A stretch of 64,000 bases of DNA, taken from contig NZ_NRGW01000001.1 in NCBI RefSeq assembly GCF_002332255.1, forward strand, positions 1,116,001 to 1,180,000, in the 5' to 3' direction. The notes beneath the pieces are model-generated. The model saw only the letters and a program-made list of their open reading frames with translations. It searched no databases and was not told the origin of the DNA. The DNA comes from Halomonas sp. JB37. GTDB taxonomy: Bacteria; Pseudomonadota; Gammaproteobacteria; Pseudomonadales; Halomonadaceae. Within the stretch, counting starts at the first letter, position 1. The number at the start of each line of letters is the position of its first letter. The position numbers and the translations under genes were made by a program. Positions 51,959 to 59,950 of the stretch are shown piece by piece.

Positions 51959-53329
51959 GTGGCCAAAGCCAAAAGCGCCTTTGTATGTACCGAATGCGGT
52001 GCTGAATATCGCAAATGGCAGGGGCAGTGCAGCAGTTGCCAAGAGTGGAACACGCTAAGCGAAGTGCACTTGGCGAGTGCTCGTCCAGGCGGCGGAGCGG
52101 CTTCTGGCCGGTCAGGCTACGCGGGAGATCTTTCGCGTGAGGTAATCGACCTGGGCAACGTTGATCTCAGCGAAGTGCCACGTATGAGTTCCACTTTTGC
52201 GGAATTTGATCGCGTATTGGGCGGCGGGCTTGTGCCTGGTTCGGCGGTGCTGCTGGGCGGTAATCCTGGGGCAGGGAAGTCGACGCTGCTGCTTCAAACG
52301 GCCTGCAAATTAGCGCAGCAACGACGCATTTTGTATGTTACCGGGGAAGAGTCGCTATCTCAGGTAGCGATGCGTGCGCATCGCCTGCAGCTGCCTACCA
52401 ACGGACTAAAGATGCTGGCTGAGACCAGCGTAGAAACCATTTTGGCAGTATCTGAGCGCGAAAAGCCCGAAATCCTAGTGATTGATTCCATTCAAACGAT
52501 GCATCTGGAAGATATCAGCTCGGCGCCTGGCGGTGTTGCTCAGGTGCGTGAATCTGCTGCCGCGCTAACGCGCTTCGCCAAAAAAACCAATACCGTTCTA
52601 CTGCTGGTTGGACACGTAACCAAAGACGGTACCCTGGCGGGGCCTAAAGTGCTCGAGCATATGATTGATGCTTCTCTGTTGTTAGAGGGCGGCGCAGACT
52701 CGCGCTTTCGTACCCTACGCGGCCAGAAAAACCGCTTTGGCGCTGTCAATGAGCTAGGGGTCTTCGCGATGCTAGAGCAAGGCCTCAAAGAGGTTAAAAA
52801 CCCCAGCGCGATTTTTCTTTCCCGCCAGGAAGAGCAGGCACCGGGTAGTTTGGTAATGGTGGTGTGGGAAGGTACACGGCCAATTTTAGTTGAGGTGCAG
52901 GCGCTCGTTGACGAGTCTGCACTGGGTAATCCACGGCGGGTGGCGGTGGGCGTAGATCAGAACCGCTTGGCAATGCTGCTGGCGGTGCTCAATCGACACG
53001 GCGGATTGTTCACCGGCGATCAAGACGTCTTCTTAAACGTTGTCGGCGGTGTGAAGGTGCTTGAAACCAGTGCCGATTTAGCCGTTCTGTTGGCGGTGGT
53101 GTCGAGCTTGCAAAATCGGGCGCTGCCAAAAGAGCTGGTCGTTTTTGGCGAAGTGGGGCTGTCAGGCGAGATACGCCCGGTACCAAGCGGCCAAGAGCGC
53201 ATTGCCGAGGCCGCCAAGCACGGGTTCTTACGCGCCATTGTCCCCCGTGCGAACGCTCCCAAGCAGGCGCCAAAAGGCATGGAGGTCATTGCCGTGGATA
53301 AATTAAGCGACGCCTTAGACGCGCTCTAG
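51959..53329 (+). CDS. radA: DNA repair / branch-migration protein RadA
   Basis: 456-residue RadA (Sms). An N-terminal zinc finger (CTECGAEYRKWQGQCSSC, about 10-27) is followed by the RecA-like ATPase with Walker A GNPGAGKST (about 101-109), the RadA-specific KNRFG (about 261) and a C-terminal Lon-like domain (GEVGLSGEIRPV). It aids recombinational repair by branch migration. The start is GTG 51959, after GGGAGCG. Confidence 0.96.
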   Translation: MAKAKSAFVCTECGAEYRKWQGQCSSCQEWNTLSEVHLASARPGGGAASGRSGYAGDLSREVIDLGNVDLSEVPRMSSTFAEFDRVLGGGLVPGSAVLLGGNPGAGKSTLLLQTACKLAQQRRILYVTGEESLSQVAMRAHRLQLPTNGLKMLAETSVETILAVSEREKPEILVIDSIQTMHLEDISSAPGGVAQVRESAAALTRFAKKTNTVLLLVGHVTKDGTLAGPKVLEHMIDASLLLEGGADSRFRTLRGQKNRFGAVNELGVFAMLEQGLKEVKNPSAIFLSRQEEQAPGSLVMVVWEGTRPILVEVQALVDESALGNPRRVAVGVDQNRLAMLLAVLNRHGGLFTGDQDVFLNVVGGVKVLETSADLAVLLAVVSSLQNRALPKELVVFGEVGLSGEIRPVPSGQERIAEAAKHGFLRAIVPRANAPKQAPKGMEVIAVDKLSDALDAL

Positions 53330-53382
53330 CATGAGCTATCCTTAAAGCGTCTGATATTATGAATGTGCCAGGGAGAGACACG

Positions 53383-54420
53383 ATGAGTTCCATTCGTTTA
53401 ACCCAATATAGCCATGGCGCTGAGGCCGGCTGCAAAATTGCTTCCGACGCGCTGGACAGTCTTCTAGCCAAGGCCGGGCCAGAGGCGGGCCATAAGCAGC
53501 TTATCGTTGGCAATCAAGGGCGCGACGATGCCGCAGTGTATGACCTAGGCGATGGGCGCGGAATGATTGCGACCACTGACTTCTTTATGCCCATAGTTGA
53601 TGACCCTTTTGATTTCGGCCGTATCGCTGTCACCAACGCGATCAGCGACGTTTATGCGATGGGCGGCACGCCGGTGATGGCATTAGGCATACTGGGCTGG
53701 CCGCTGGATAAATTAAGTGCGGAAGTCGCAGGCGATGTAATGGCGGGGGCTCAGGCGGTTTGTCGCGAGCTTGGTGTTGCGCTGGCTGGAGGCCACTCGG
53801 TTGACGCGCCCGAGCCAATTTTCGGGCTCGCCGTGAAGGGCTTGGTTGATCTCAAAAAGCTCAAGCTGAACAGCACCGCCAAGCCAGGCGACTTGCTATT
53901 TTTAACTAAGCCGCTGGGCGTTGGGATGCTAACCACGGCTGAAAAGCGCGGCTGGTTGGAAGTCGGTCACCATGGCCTGGCCCGTGAAACCATGCTGAAA
54001 GCTAACCGTATTGGTGTGAAGCTTGCCGAGGTCGAAGGAGTGAACGCCATGACAGAGGTCAACGGCTTTGGCTTAGCCGGCCATCTCACTGAAATGTGTC
54101 AAGCGAGCAACGTGATGGCGCGCATTGATTTTCGCCGCCTGCCCCGCTTAGCCGAAGCTGAGGCATATCGGCGTAAAGGCGCCGTGCCGGGTGATACGCT
54201 GAAAAATTGCGAAACCCTGGGTGAGAGTTTACCCGCCATGGATGAGGTGCACTGGCAGTGGCTATGCGACCCACAGACCTCTGGCGGGCTGCTGATTAGC
54301 GTTGACCCTGCCTGGGAGGATGATGTGATGCGCATTGGCCGAGAGTACGGCTTGGATTTACAGTCATTTGGCGTAATGGCCTCGCGAAGCGCTAAGGCGA
54401 GCATCGAGGTGATTGGGTGA
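53383..54420 (+). CDS. selD: Selenide water dikinase-like SelD with Ala at the catalytic Cys position
   Basis: 345-residue SelD homologue; SelD makes selenophosphate from selenide and ATP. All blocks of the family are present (IRLTQYSHG, DDAAVYDL, TTDFFMPIVDDPFDFGRIA, AGGHSVDAPEPIFGL, CDPQTSGGLL). The N-terminal active loop reads HGAEAGCKI, where E. coli has HGAGCGCKI: the position of the essential Cys17 is Ala (codon GCC), while Cys19 and Lys20 are kept. The protein may be inactive, use Cys19, or have a changed role. ATG 53383 has GGGAGAG upstream and gives the normal start; an earlier ATG at 53359 has none. No selA, selB or selU is in the window. Confidence 0.9.
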   Translation: MSSIRLTQYSHGAEAGCKIASDALDSLLAKAGPEAGHKQLIVGNQGRDDAAVYDLGDGRGMIATTDFFMPIVDDPFDFGRIAVTNAISDVYAMGGTPVMALGILGWPLDKLSAEVAGDVMAGAQAVCRELGVALAGGHSVDAPEPIFGLAVKGLVDLKKLKLNSTAKPGDLLFLTKPLGVGMLTTAEKRGWLEVGHHGLARETMLKANRIGVKLAEVEGVNAMTEVNGFGLAGHLTEMCQASNVMARIDFRRLPRLAEAEAYRRKGAVPGDTLKNCETLGESLPAMDEVHWQWLCDPQTSGGLLISVDPAWEDDVMRIGREYGLDLQSFGVMASRSAKASIEVIG

Positions 54421-54484
54421 CATTAATCTCCTCTGGCAGAAATTCATGTTGGCGACTGGGGCCGCTAGCGGCGTGCTTGGGCGG

Positions 54485-55177
54485 TTATGTCGCTTTAAGC
54501 CACTGCGTCATTAACCGATCCAGTAGCGGCGCTAGCTGAATGAAACGGTCAGCGCTTTCAGTGATTTGTGCATCATCCTGGACATAGCGGTCGCCGGTTT
54601 TAGATGTTGCGTGTGGGCGCGGAGTATTGCTCAGTAGCAGATTGACGCTAGCGGGAGTGGCTTCTAAATGGCATAGCAGGCCCATGACGCGGCCTCTGTC
54701 CCAAGCAAACCCCTGTAGCGGCGCTGCTTCGCTACCGCCGAGCGCAATGGCTTCATCCGGCAGGCTGAAAACCAAGCGATGCCACATGAAAGCGCTAAAC
54801 GTCTCTGGCAAATCGAACGTGCTTTCAGGCGCCAGCGTCACGGTGTGCCAGCCCGCCTCGGCATAGGTTCCAGGAGCGACCACTGCACCCAGCGCACGCG
54901 CTAACCAATGGGCGCCCAAGCCAATGCCCAGCAGCGGCTTTTGGCCATCTAGGTAGCGATTGATTAGTTTATCTTCGGCTTTGAGCCAGCGTGGAGGTTG
55001 GCTGAGCAACTCCTCCGGCCCATCAAGTACTATGAGTGCGTCTGCTTCATTGTGGCGTGGGGTTAATTCATCCGCATAGAGATGAAAAGTGCTGTAACTA
55101 TGGCCCATACTGGCTAACCAATCCGTTAAACGGGCGGGGCCATGGTCAGGGCCGTGCTGTAGCAGATGAATATGCAT
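54485..55177 (-). CDS. Class I glutamine amidotransferase-like protein without nucleophile Cys
   Basis: 230-residue protein of the GMP-synthase-like amidotransferase fold. The usual nucleophile elbow GxCxGxQ reads LLGIGLGAHWLARALG (about 97-112), so the Cys is Gly. The His-Glu end of the triad region remains (GLLCHLEATP, about 166-175), with MWHRLVF before it. It may be non-catalytic. It starts at ATG 55177 after GAGGAG and converges on selD, with 64 bases between stops. The true substrate or partner is unknown. Confidence 0.75.
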   Translation of the reverse strand: MHIHLLQHGPDHGPARLTDWLASMGHSYSTFHLYADELTPRHNEADALIVLDGPEELLSQPPRWLKAEDKLINRYLDGQKPLLGIGLGAHWLARALGAVVAPGTYAEAGWHTVTLAPESTFDLPETFSAFMWHRLVFSLPDEAIALGGSEAAPLQGFAWDRGRVMGLLCHLEATPASVNLLLSNTPRPHATSKTGDRYVQDDAQITESADRFIQLAPLLDRLMTQWLKAT

Positions 55178-55272
55178 GGTAATCTCCTCGCCGGCCGTTC
55201 CATCATCTGATGACCATAACGCACCCGCTACTTTTCACCAATACTTCGTAGAAGAAGCTTTAGGAACTCCGC

Positions 55273-55875
55273 ATGGCGCCTAAACCCATAGGATTTTATC
55301 AACGACTACAAGAGCTTTCGTTACCCGCCCAGCAGGCCTTTATGGCGGCGCTTTGTGAACGCTTGTTGCCCAACTATGCGCTCTATGAGCAAACCACCGG
55401 GCAGGGCGACGGTCACACGCTTAGCGCGGTGCTGAGCTTGGTTTGGGAGCGGCTGAGCGTGCCTAGCGCCAGTATCGATTTTGCCCGTCAGGCGGAAAAA
55501 TTAGCCGAGTGTGAGCCGCCTGAAGGCGACGACAGCTTTGGTGCCCGCCGTGCGCTAGACGCGGTAGTGTCGCTTTCGGCATTGCTTGATACGCTGCAAG
55601 GTGACTCTCCAGAGGCAGTGCTGGATGTGAGCCGCACTTCGCGGGCGGGCGTGCGTGCCTTTATCGAGCTCACGGAAGGTGAAGAAGATGCTCAGGCGTT
55701 GGCGCTGATTATTCGTGACCACCCGCTGATGGACGATGAAAATGACTTCCAGGATGCCGTGCTGGAAGCGGTCAGCGAACCGCTGGATAAAGCAGCGCTG
55801 AAAGAGGTGCGTCAGTTGGGCCGCAATGGCGGTATCAGTAACTTGGGTTTAACGCTTGATGAGGGTGATGAATAG
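55273..55875 (+). CDS. yjaG: YjaG family protein (DUF416)
   Basis: 200-residue helical protein of the YjaG (DUF416) family: FYQRLQELSLPAQQAFMAAL and CERLLPNYALYEQ at the N terminus are typical. The rest is acidic (FIELTEGEEDAQAL, LDEGDE at the end). Cytoplasmic; molecular function is not established. ATG 55273 follows AGGAACTCCGC. It stops three bases before the stop of the convergent outer-membrane gene. Confidence 0.85.
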   Translation: MAPKPIGFYQRLQELSLPAQQAFMAALCERLLPNYALYEQTTGQGDGHTLSAVLSLVWERLSVPSASIDFARQAEKLAECEPPEGDDSFGARRALDAVVSLSALLDTLQGDSPEAVLDVSRTSRAGVRAFIELTEGEEDAQALALIIRDHPLMDDENDFQDAVLEAVSEPLDKAALKEVRQLGRNGGISNLGLTLDEGDE

Positions 55876-55878
55876 CGG

Positions 55879-56385
55879 CTAAAAGCGCACGCCTGCGGTG
55901 ACCATCATTCCGGCGGTTCCGAATATAATGAGATCGGACTCAAACCGCCCCCACTGAACGCCAATACTAGGCAAGACGGCCGGTGCCACTTCCAGATGGT
56001 TGAGCGGGATTTTATCGCGATACTCGCCTTTGTAGCCGTGTAAAAGCCCGCCCGTTATTTTGGCGCGCACGTTCAAGCCTTGGCTAAACTGCCAAACAGG
56101 AAACTCGCGGCCCGCATAGAAATACCACGTGGGCTGCTCATAAGAGTTCTTAAACCACGCCGCGCCCGCCAGCCAACGGTCTGGATTGTGCAGTTCAATG
56201 CTAATGAGATCCTGATGATTATTATGCTCAGGATCTGGGTTGAAATGCCGAGTATAAAGACTGGTTTGTACCAGCGTGTGATCCCACTCCAGCGCAGGCG
56301 GCCAGTCAGGCAGCGAAAACGCAGCGGCGGGCGTGCTCAGTGCGATGCCCGCTAACCACCCCATCCATGGGTATACTCGGCGCAT
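55879..56385 (-). CDS. Small outer-membrane beta-barrel, PagP-like
   Basis: 168-residue protein with a signal peptide (about 1-22, ending STPAAA) and alternating strands expected of an eight-stranded barrel, ending in Phe (VTAGVRF). The pattern HFNPDPEHNNHQDLISIEL, AAWFKNSYEQPTWYFYAGRE and KIPLNHLEVAPAVLPSIG resembles PagP-type lipid A palmitoyltransferase-like proteins, but identity is low and catalytic function is not shown; related proteins are often labelled glycerol-3-phosphate transporter without support. The start at 56385 has AGGAA upstream; longer frames run into hisF. Confidence 0.6.
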   Translation of the reverse strand: MRRVYPWMGWLAGIALSTPAAAFSLPDWPPALEWDHTLVQTSLYTRHFNPDPEHNNHQDLISIELHNPDRWLAGAAWFKNSYEQPTWYFYAGREFPVWQFSQGLNVRAKITGGLLHGYKGEYRDKIPLNHLEVAPAVLPSIGVQWGRFESDLIIFGTAGMMVTAGVRF

Positions 56386-56413
56386 TCGCCGTTCCTGAGT
56401 GAAAAGAGGCATC

Positions 56414-57187
56414 TTAAAGGCGCATTTCAATGCCGCGCTCCGCCATATAGCGTTTTGCTTCAGGGATCGTGTACTCGCCGAAGTGGAAAATACTGGCGGC
56501 CAGTACCGCGTCGGCACCGCCTTTTAGCACGCCGTCCACGAAGTGATCCAGGTTGCCCACACCGCCTGAAGCAATCACAGGAACGCTCACCGCTTCGGAA
56601 ATCGCGTGTGTGACGCCTAGGTCAAAGCCAATCTTGGTGCCATCGCGATCCATGCTGGTAAGCAGCAGTTCGCCAGCGCCGAATTCCACCATCTTCTTCG
56701 CCCATTCAATGGCGTCGAGTCCCGTTGAGCGACGTCCACCATGGGTGAAAATTTCCCAACGCGGCGTTTCGCCCTCGGCTGATACTCGCTTGGCATCGAT
56801 GGCAACGACAATACACTGGCTACCAAAACGTTCCGCGGCTTCGCGCACGAAGTCGGGGTTGGTGACCGCCGCGGTATTGATCGAGACTTTATCGGCCCCG
56901 GCGTTAAGCATGGTACGAATGTCGTCACAGGTGCGAATCCCGCCGCCCACGGTTAACGGAATAAAAACCTCACCCGCAATGCGCTCCACCATCTCAACCG
57001 TGGTGTCGCGGTCTTCGTGGCTGGCGGTAATGTCCAGGAAAGTGATTTCGTCAGCACCTTGCTGGTTGTAGCGCTGGGCGATCTCTACTGGGTCGCCGGC
57101 ATCACGAATGCCGACAAAATTAACGCCTTTAACCACCCGCCCAGCGTCTACATCCAGGCAGGGGATAATACGTTTGGTGAGGCTCAT
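56414..57187 (-). CDS. hisF: Imidazole glycerol phosphate synthase cyclase subunit
   Basis: 257-residue (beta/alpha)8 barrel that, with HisH, forms imidazole glycerol phosphate and AICAR from PRFAR and ammonia. The catalytic Asp of [13 protein letters not shown] (about 11) and the barrel-end phosphate sites ([17 protein letters not shown]) are present. It overlaps hisA by four bases and is the last gene of hisBHAF here. The start has GGGAGGCC upstream. Confidence 0.97.
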   Translation of the reverse strand: MSLTKRIIPCLDVDAGRVVKGVNFVGIRDAGDPVEIAQRYNQQGADEITFLDITASHEDRDTTVEMVERIAGEVFIPLTVGGGIRTCDDIRTMLNAGADKVSINTAAVTNPDFVREAAERFGSQCIVVAIDAKRVSAEGETPRWEIFTHGGRRSTGLDAIEWAKKMVEFGAGELLLTSMDRDGTKIGFDLGVTHAISEAVSVPVIASGGVGNLDHFVDGVLKGGADAVLAASIFHFGEYTIPEAKRYMAERGIEMRL

Positions 57188-57930
57188 GAATGGCCTCCCG
57201 TCAGCTGGTCGCTCAGGTGCTGCGCTTGCGCAACATCTAGGCTACCTTCGTAAATAGCGCGGCCGGTGATAGCACCTAAAATGCCGCTGTCAGCGACATC
57301 GCACAGCGCTCTGATATCGTCTAGATTGGTCACGCCACCGGAGGCAATCACCGGTAAGCCGCCTTCGCGAGCCAGGGCCGCGGTGGCGTCAACGTTGACA
57401 CCCTGCATCATGCCATCGCGGGCAATATCGGTGTAAACGATGCTGGATACGCCATCGTTGGCGAAACGCTTGGCCAATTCGGTGGCTTTAATCGTCGACA
57501 CTTCTGCCCAGCCGTCGGTGGCGACATAGCCGTCTTTAGCGTCTAGCCCAACAATCACATGGCCTGGGAATGCGCGGCACATTTCGCCTACAAAGGCAGG
57601 CTCTTTCACCGCCTTGGTGCCGATAATCACGTAGGAAACGCCGGCGCTTAGGTAGTGCTCAATCGTTTCTGCACTGCGGATGCCGCCGCCAATTTGAATC
57701 GGCAGGTTGGGATAGGCGCGGGCGATAGCGGTAACGGCATCGCCATTCACCGGCTTGCCTTCAAAGGCGCCGTTTAAATCCACAAGATGCAGCCGACGTG
57801 CGCCGGCTTCCACCCAGCGTGCCGCCATTGCTACCGGGTCATCGCCGTAGGAGGTAGCGTCTTCCATGCGGCCTTGCTTAAGCCGTACACACTGGCCGTC
57901 TTTGAGATCAATAGCGGGAATGACTAACAT
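57184..57930 (-). CDS. hisA: Phosphoribosyl-formimino-AICAR ribotide isomerase
   Basis: 248-residue barrel enzyme, ProFAR isomerase of histidine synthesis. It has the N-terminal [18 protein letters not shown] with catalytic Asp, the [14 protein letters not shown] block and [12 protein letters not shown]. The start is ATG 57930 with AGAGGA upstream; in-frame TTG at 57936 is less likely. Overlaps hisF (ATGA type), 11 bases from the hisH stop. Confidence 0.96.
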   Translation of the reverse strand: MLVIPAIDLKDGQCVRLKQGRMEDATSYGDDPVAMAARWVEAGARRLHLVDLNGAFEGKPVNGDAVTAIARAYPNLPIQIGGGIRSAETIEHYLSAGVSYVIIGTKAVKEPAFVGEMCRAFPGHVIVGLDAKDGYVATDGWAEVSTIKATELAKRFANDGVSSIVYTDIARDGMMQGVNVDATAALAREGGLPVIASGGVTNLDDIRALCDVADSGILGAITGRAIYEGSLDVAQAQHLSDQLTGGHS

Positions 57931-57941
57931 AAACAATCCTC

Positions 57942-58583
57942 TCAGGGCGTCCAGGTGACAAAGTTTTCGAGTAGGCGAAGACCGGCGCGGGAGCTTTTTT
58001 CGGGGTGAAACTGCACTGCGAAGGTAGCATCGCGGCCAATGGCGACGTGGGCGCTTACCTTGCCATATTGAGTCGTGCCAAACACCTGAGCATCGTCCTC
58101 GGCATTGACATAGTAGCTATGCACGAAGTAGAAGTGTTCACGGTTATCAATGCCTGCCCACAGCGGGTGGTCGTGATGCTGCTCGACAACATTCCAGCCC
58201 ATGTGAGGGACTTTTAAGCGCTGCTCGTGGGTATCGCGCATATCGCTAGGAAAGCGGTCTACGCTACCTTTAAAGAACCCAAGACATGCCACGCCGCCGT
58301 TTTCTTCGCTACGCTCCAGCAGCATTTGCTGACCCACGCAAATACCCAGCAGCGGTTTATCTTGGCGCGTTAAAATATCATCCACCAGCCCGCGTAAATC
58401 GGTGCGCTCAAGTTCGCCAACGCAGTCGCGAATAGCCCCTTGGCCCGGTAGCACTAGACGCGTCGCGCCCAGAATGCGTCGCGGGTCACGAGTAATGACA
58501 ACATTTTCATGCGTCACGTGTTCCAGCGCTTTGGCTACGGAATGCAGGTTGCCCATTCCATAGTCGATCACCGCAATGGTCAT
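57942..58583 (-). CDS. hisH: Imidazole glycerol phosphate synthase amidotransferase subunit
   Basis: 213-residue class I glutaminase that feeds ammonia to HisF. The catalytic triad is intact: Cys in [15 protein letters not shown] (about 84), His and Glu in [10 protein letters not shown] (about 193-195). Contrast the homologue at 54485, which lacks the Cys. AAGGAG precedes the start; 52 bases separate it from hisB. Confidence 0.96.
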   Translation of the reverse strand: MTIAVIDYGMGNLHSVAKALEHVTHENVVITRDPRRILGATRLVLPGQGAIRDCVGELERTDLRGLVDDILTRQDKPLLGICVGQQMLLERSEENGGVACLGFFKGSVDRFPSDMRDTHEQRLKVPHMGWNVVEQHHDHPLWAGIDNREHFYFVHSYYVNAEDDAQVFGTTQYGKVSAHVAIGRDATFAVQFHPEKSSRAGLRLLENFVTWTP

Positions 58584-58635
58584 GAAGCGCTCCTTGTGAA
58601 AGTAAAGGGGTAGTCGCTAGTGGTACTGCAAAGCA

Positions 58636-59229
58636 TTACAGGCTCCCTTTGGTTGAGGGCATCTGACCGGCCATACGAGGGTCTTCTGCTACCGCCATGC
58701 GTAGGGCACGTCCAAAGGCTTTGAAAATCGTTTCAGCCTGATGGTGAGCATTAAAGCCTTTAATGTTGTCGATATGCAGGGTCACGCGGGCATGGTTGAC
58801 GAAACCTTGGAAAAACTCCCAAAAAAGTTGAATGTCCAAACTGCCAATCGTGTCGCGCGTAAAATCAACGTCCATAAAGAGGCCGGGGCGTCCGGAAAAA
58901 TCGATCACCACGCGCGAAAGCGCTTCATCTAGAGGCACATAGGCATGTCCGTAACGGTAGATGCCGCGCTTATCGCCAATGGCTTCAAAAAAAGCCTGGC
59001 CTAGCGTGATACCCAGGTCTTCTACGGTGTGGTGGTCGTCAATATGTAGGTCGCCGGTGGCATTGATGTCGAGATCGATCATCCCGTGGCGGGCAACTTG
59101 ATCAAGCATATGATCCAGAAACGGAACGCCGGTTTGGCAGCTAAGACGGCCTTCACCGTCGAGGTTTACGCTGACCTTGATCTGCGTTTCGTTGGTGTCA
59201 CGGCTAACCGTGGCAATACGCGCTGACAT
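58636..59229 (-). CDS. hisB: Imidazoleglycerol-phosphate dehydratase
   Basis: 197-residue monofunctional IGPD (no phosphatase domain). Manganese-binding His motifs are seen: [24 protein letters not shown] and [15 protein letters not shown]. It is the first gene of hisBHAF. AGGAG precedes the start. Histidinol phosphatase must be encoded elsewhere. Confidence 0.97.
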   Translation of the reverse strand: MSARIATVSRDTNETQIKVSVNLDGEGRLSCQTGVPFLDHMLDQVARHGMIDLDINATGDLHIDDHHTVEDLGITLGQAFFEAIGDKRGIYRYGHAYVPLDEALSRVVIDFSGRPGLFMDVDFTRDTIGSLDIQLFWEFFQGFVNHARVTLHIDNIKGFNAHHQAETIFKAFGRALRMAVAEDPRMAGQMPSTKGSL

Positions 59230-59366
59230 GTTGCATCTCCTAGGCTGAAGCGCACTCTGAGGGGAGCCCTGAGGAACGATCCTAAGGGGTGATCCTAAGG
59301 AATGGTTGATGGTTTTGCATCAACTTACCACCGTTTGATCAGGGCATGACCTCTGGCGAAGCGACC

Positions 59367-59372
59367 ATTATA
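59367..59372 (-). promoter_or_regulatory. Possible -10 element of the hisBHAF operon
   Basis: A perfect TATAAT on the minus strand, about 140 bases before hisB. No good -35 at the usual spacing was found. A 13-bp imperfect direct repeat (GATCCTAAGG at 59278 and 59291) lies in the leader. Confidence 0.35.
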
Positions 59373-59470
59373 GTGAATCGACGCCCTCATCCGCTACAAT
59401 GCGCGCAATGTAGCCGTTATCAATGATAGAAAAATAGCAGCAAGACTGCTTTGGCGAAGAGGATTTCATC

Positions 59471-59950
59471 ATGCCGGTGACACTGCACCACGTCGACCAG
59501 GCCCGTTGGGAAGCCGATGAACAGGTGCGCCTTGATCTAGTGCGCATTTACCAGGACGCGCCTCAAGAGCGCATGCCTACCCCAACGGTTGAGCCGTTTA
59601 TCGATGCACATTTTAACGGCCGGCACTTTTTTGCCTGCGCGCTTTTCAATGATCGGCTGCTGGGAGCCGTCGCGGTGCAGGAGGGCACCGACCGCGCTTG
59701 GTGGCTCTCTGAGCTCTGCGTGCGTACAACCACTCGCCGCCGTGGGGTTGGTTCGCGTTTAATGGCACTGCTGGGTGAGCAAGCCAAACAAGAAGGGCGC
59801 GTATTGCGTATTGAAACCTCTTCATTGCCACTGGCTGACCGTGTGCTGCTTTCCAAGTTAGGTTATCGGCCCATGGCCAACCCAATGACTCCGGCGGGGA
59901 TGCCCGCCACCAGCGATTTTGTTGAGTTAGACCCACAAGGGAAAGGGTAA
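59471..59950 (+). CDS. GNAT N-acetyltransferase, PanZ-like
   Basis: 159-residue GNAT. The CoA-binding motif TRRRGVGSRLMALLGEQAKQEG lies at about 91-112 (RRGVGS core), with the preceding strand RAWWLSELCVR. The layout (short N-terminal helix, ARWEADEQVRLDLVRIYQDAP) recalls PanZ/PanM-type acetyltransferases that act on PanD, but substrate is not proven. It is coupled to the AsmA gene by TAATG and diverges from hisB. Confidence 0.65.
   Translation: MPVTLHHVDQARWEADEQVRLDLVRIYQDAPQERMPTPTVEPFIDAHFNGRHFFACALFNDRLLGAVAVQEGTDRAWWLSELCVRTTTRRRGVGSRLMALLGEQAKQEGRVLRIETSSLPLADRVLLSKLGYRPMANPMTPAGMPATSDFVELDPQGKG

Noticed and set aside
53428..53436. Selenocysteine (TGA) codon in selD
   Set aside because: The codon at the catalytic position is GCC (Ala), not TGA or TGC.
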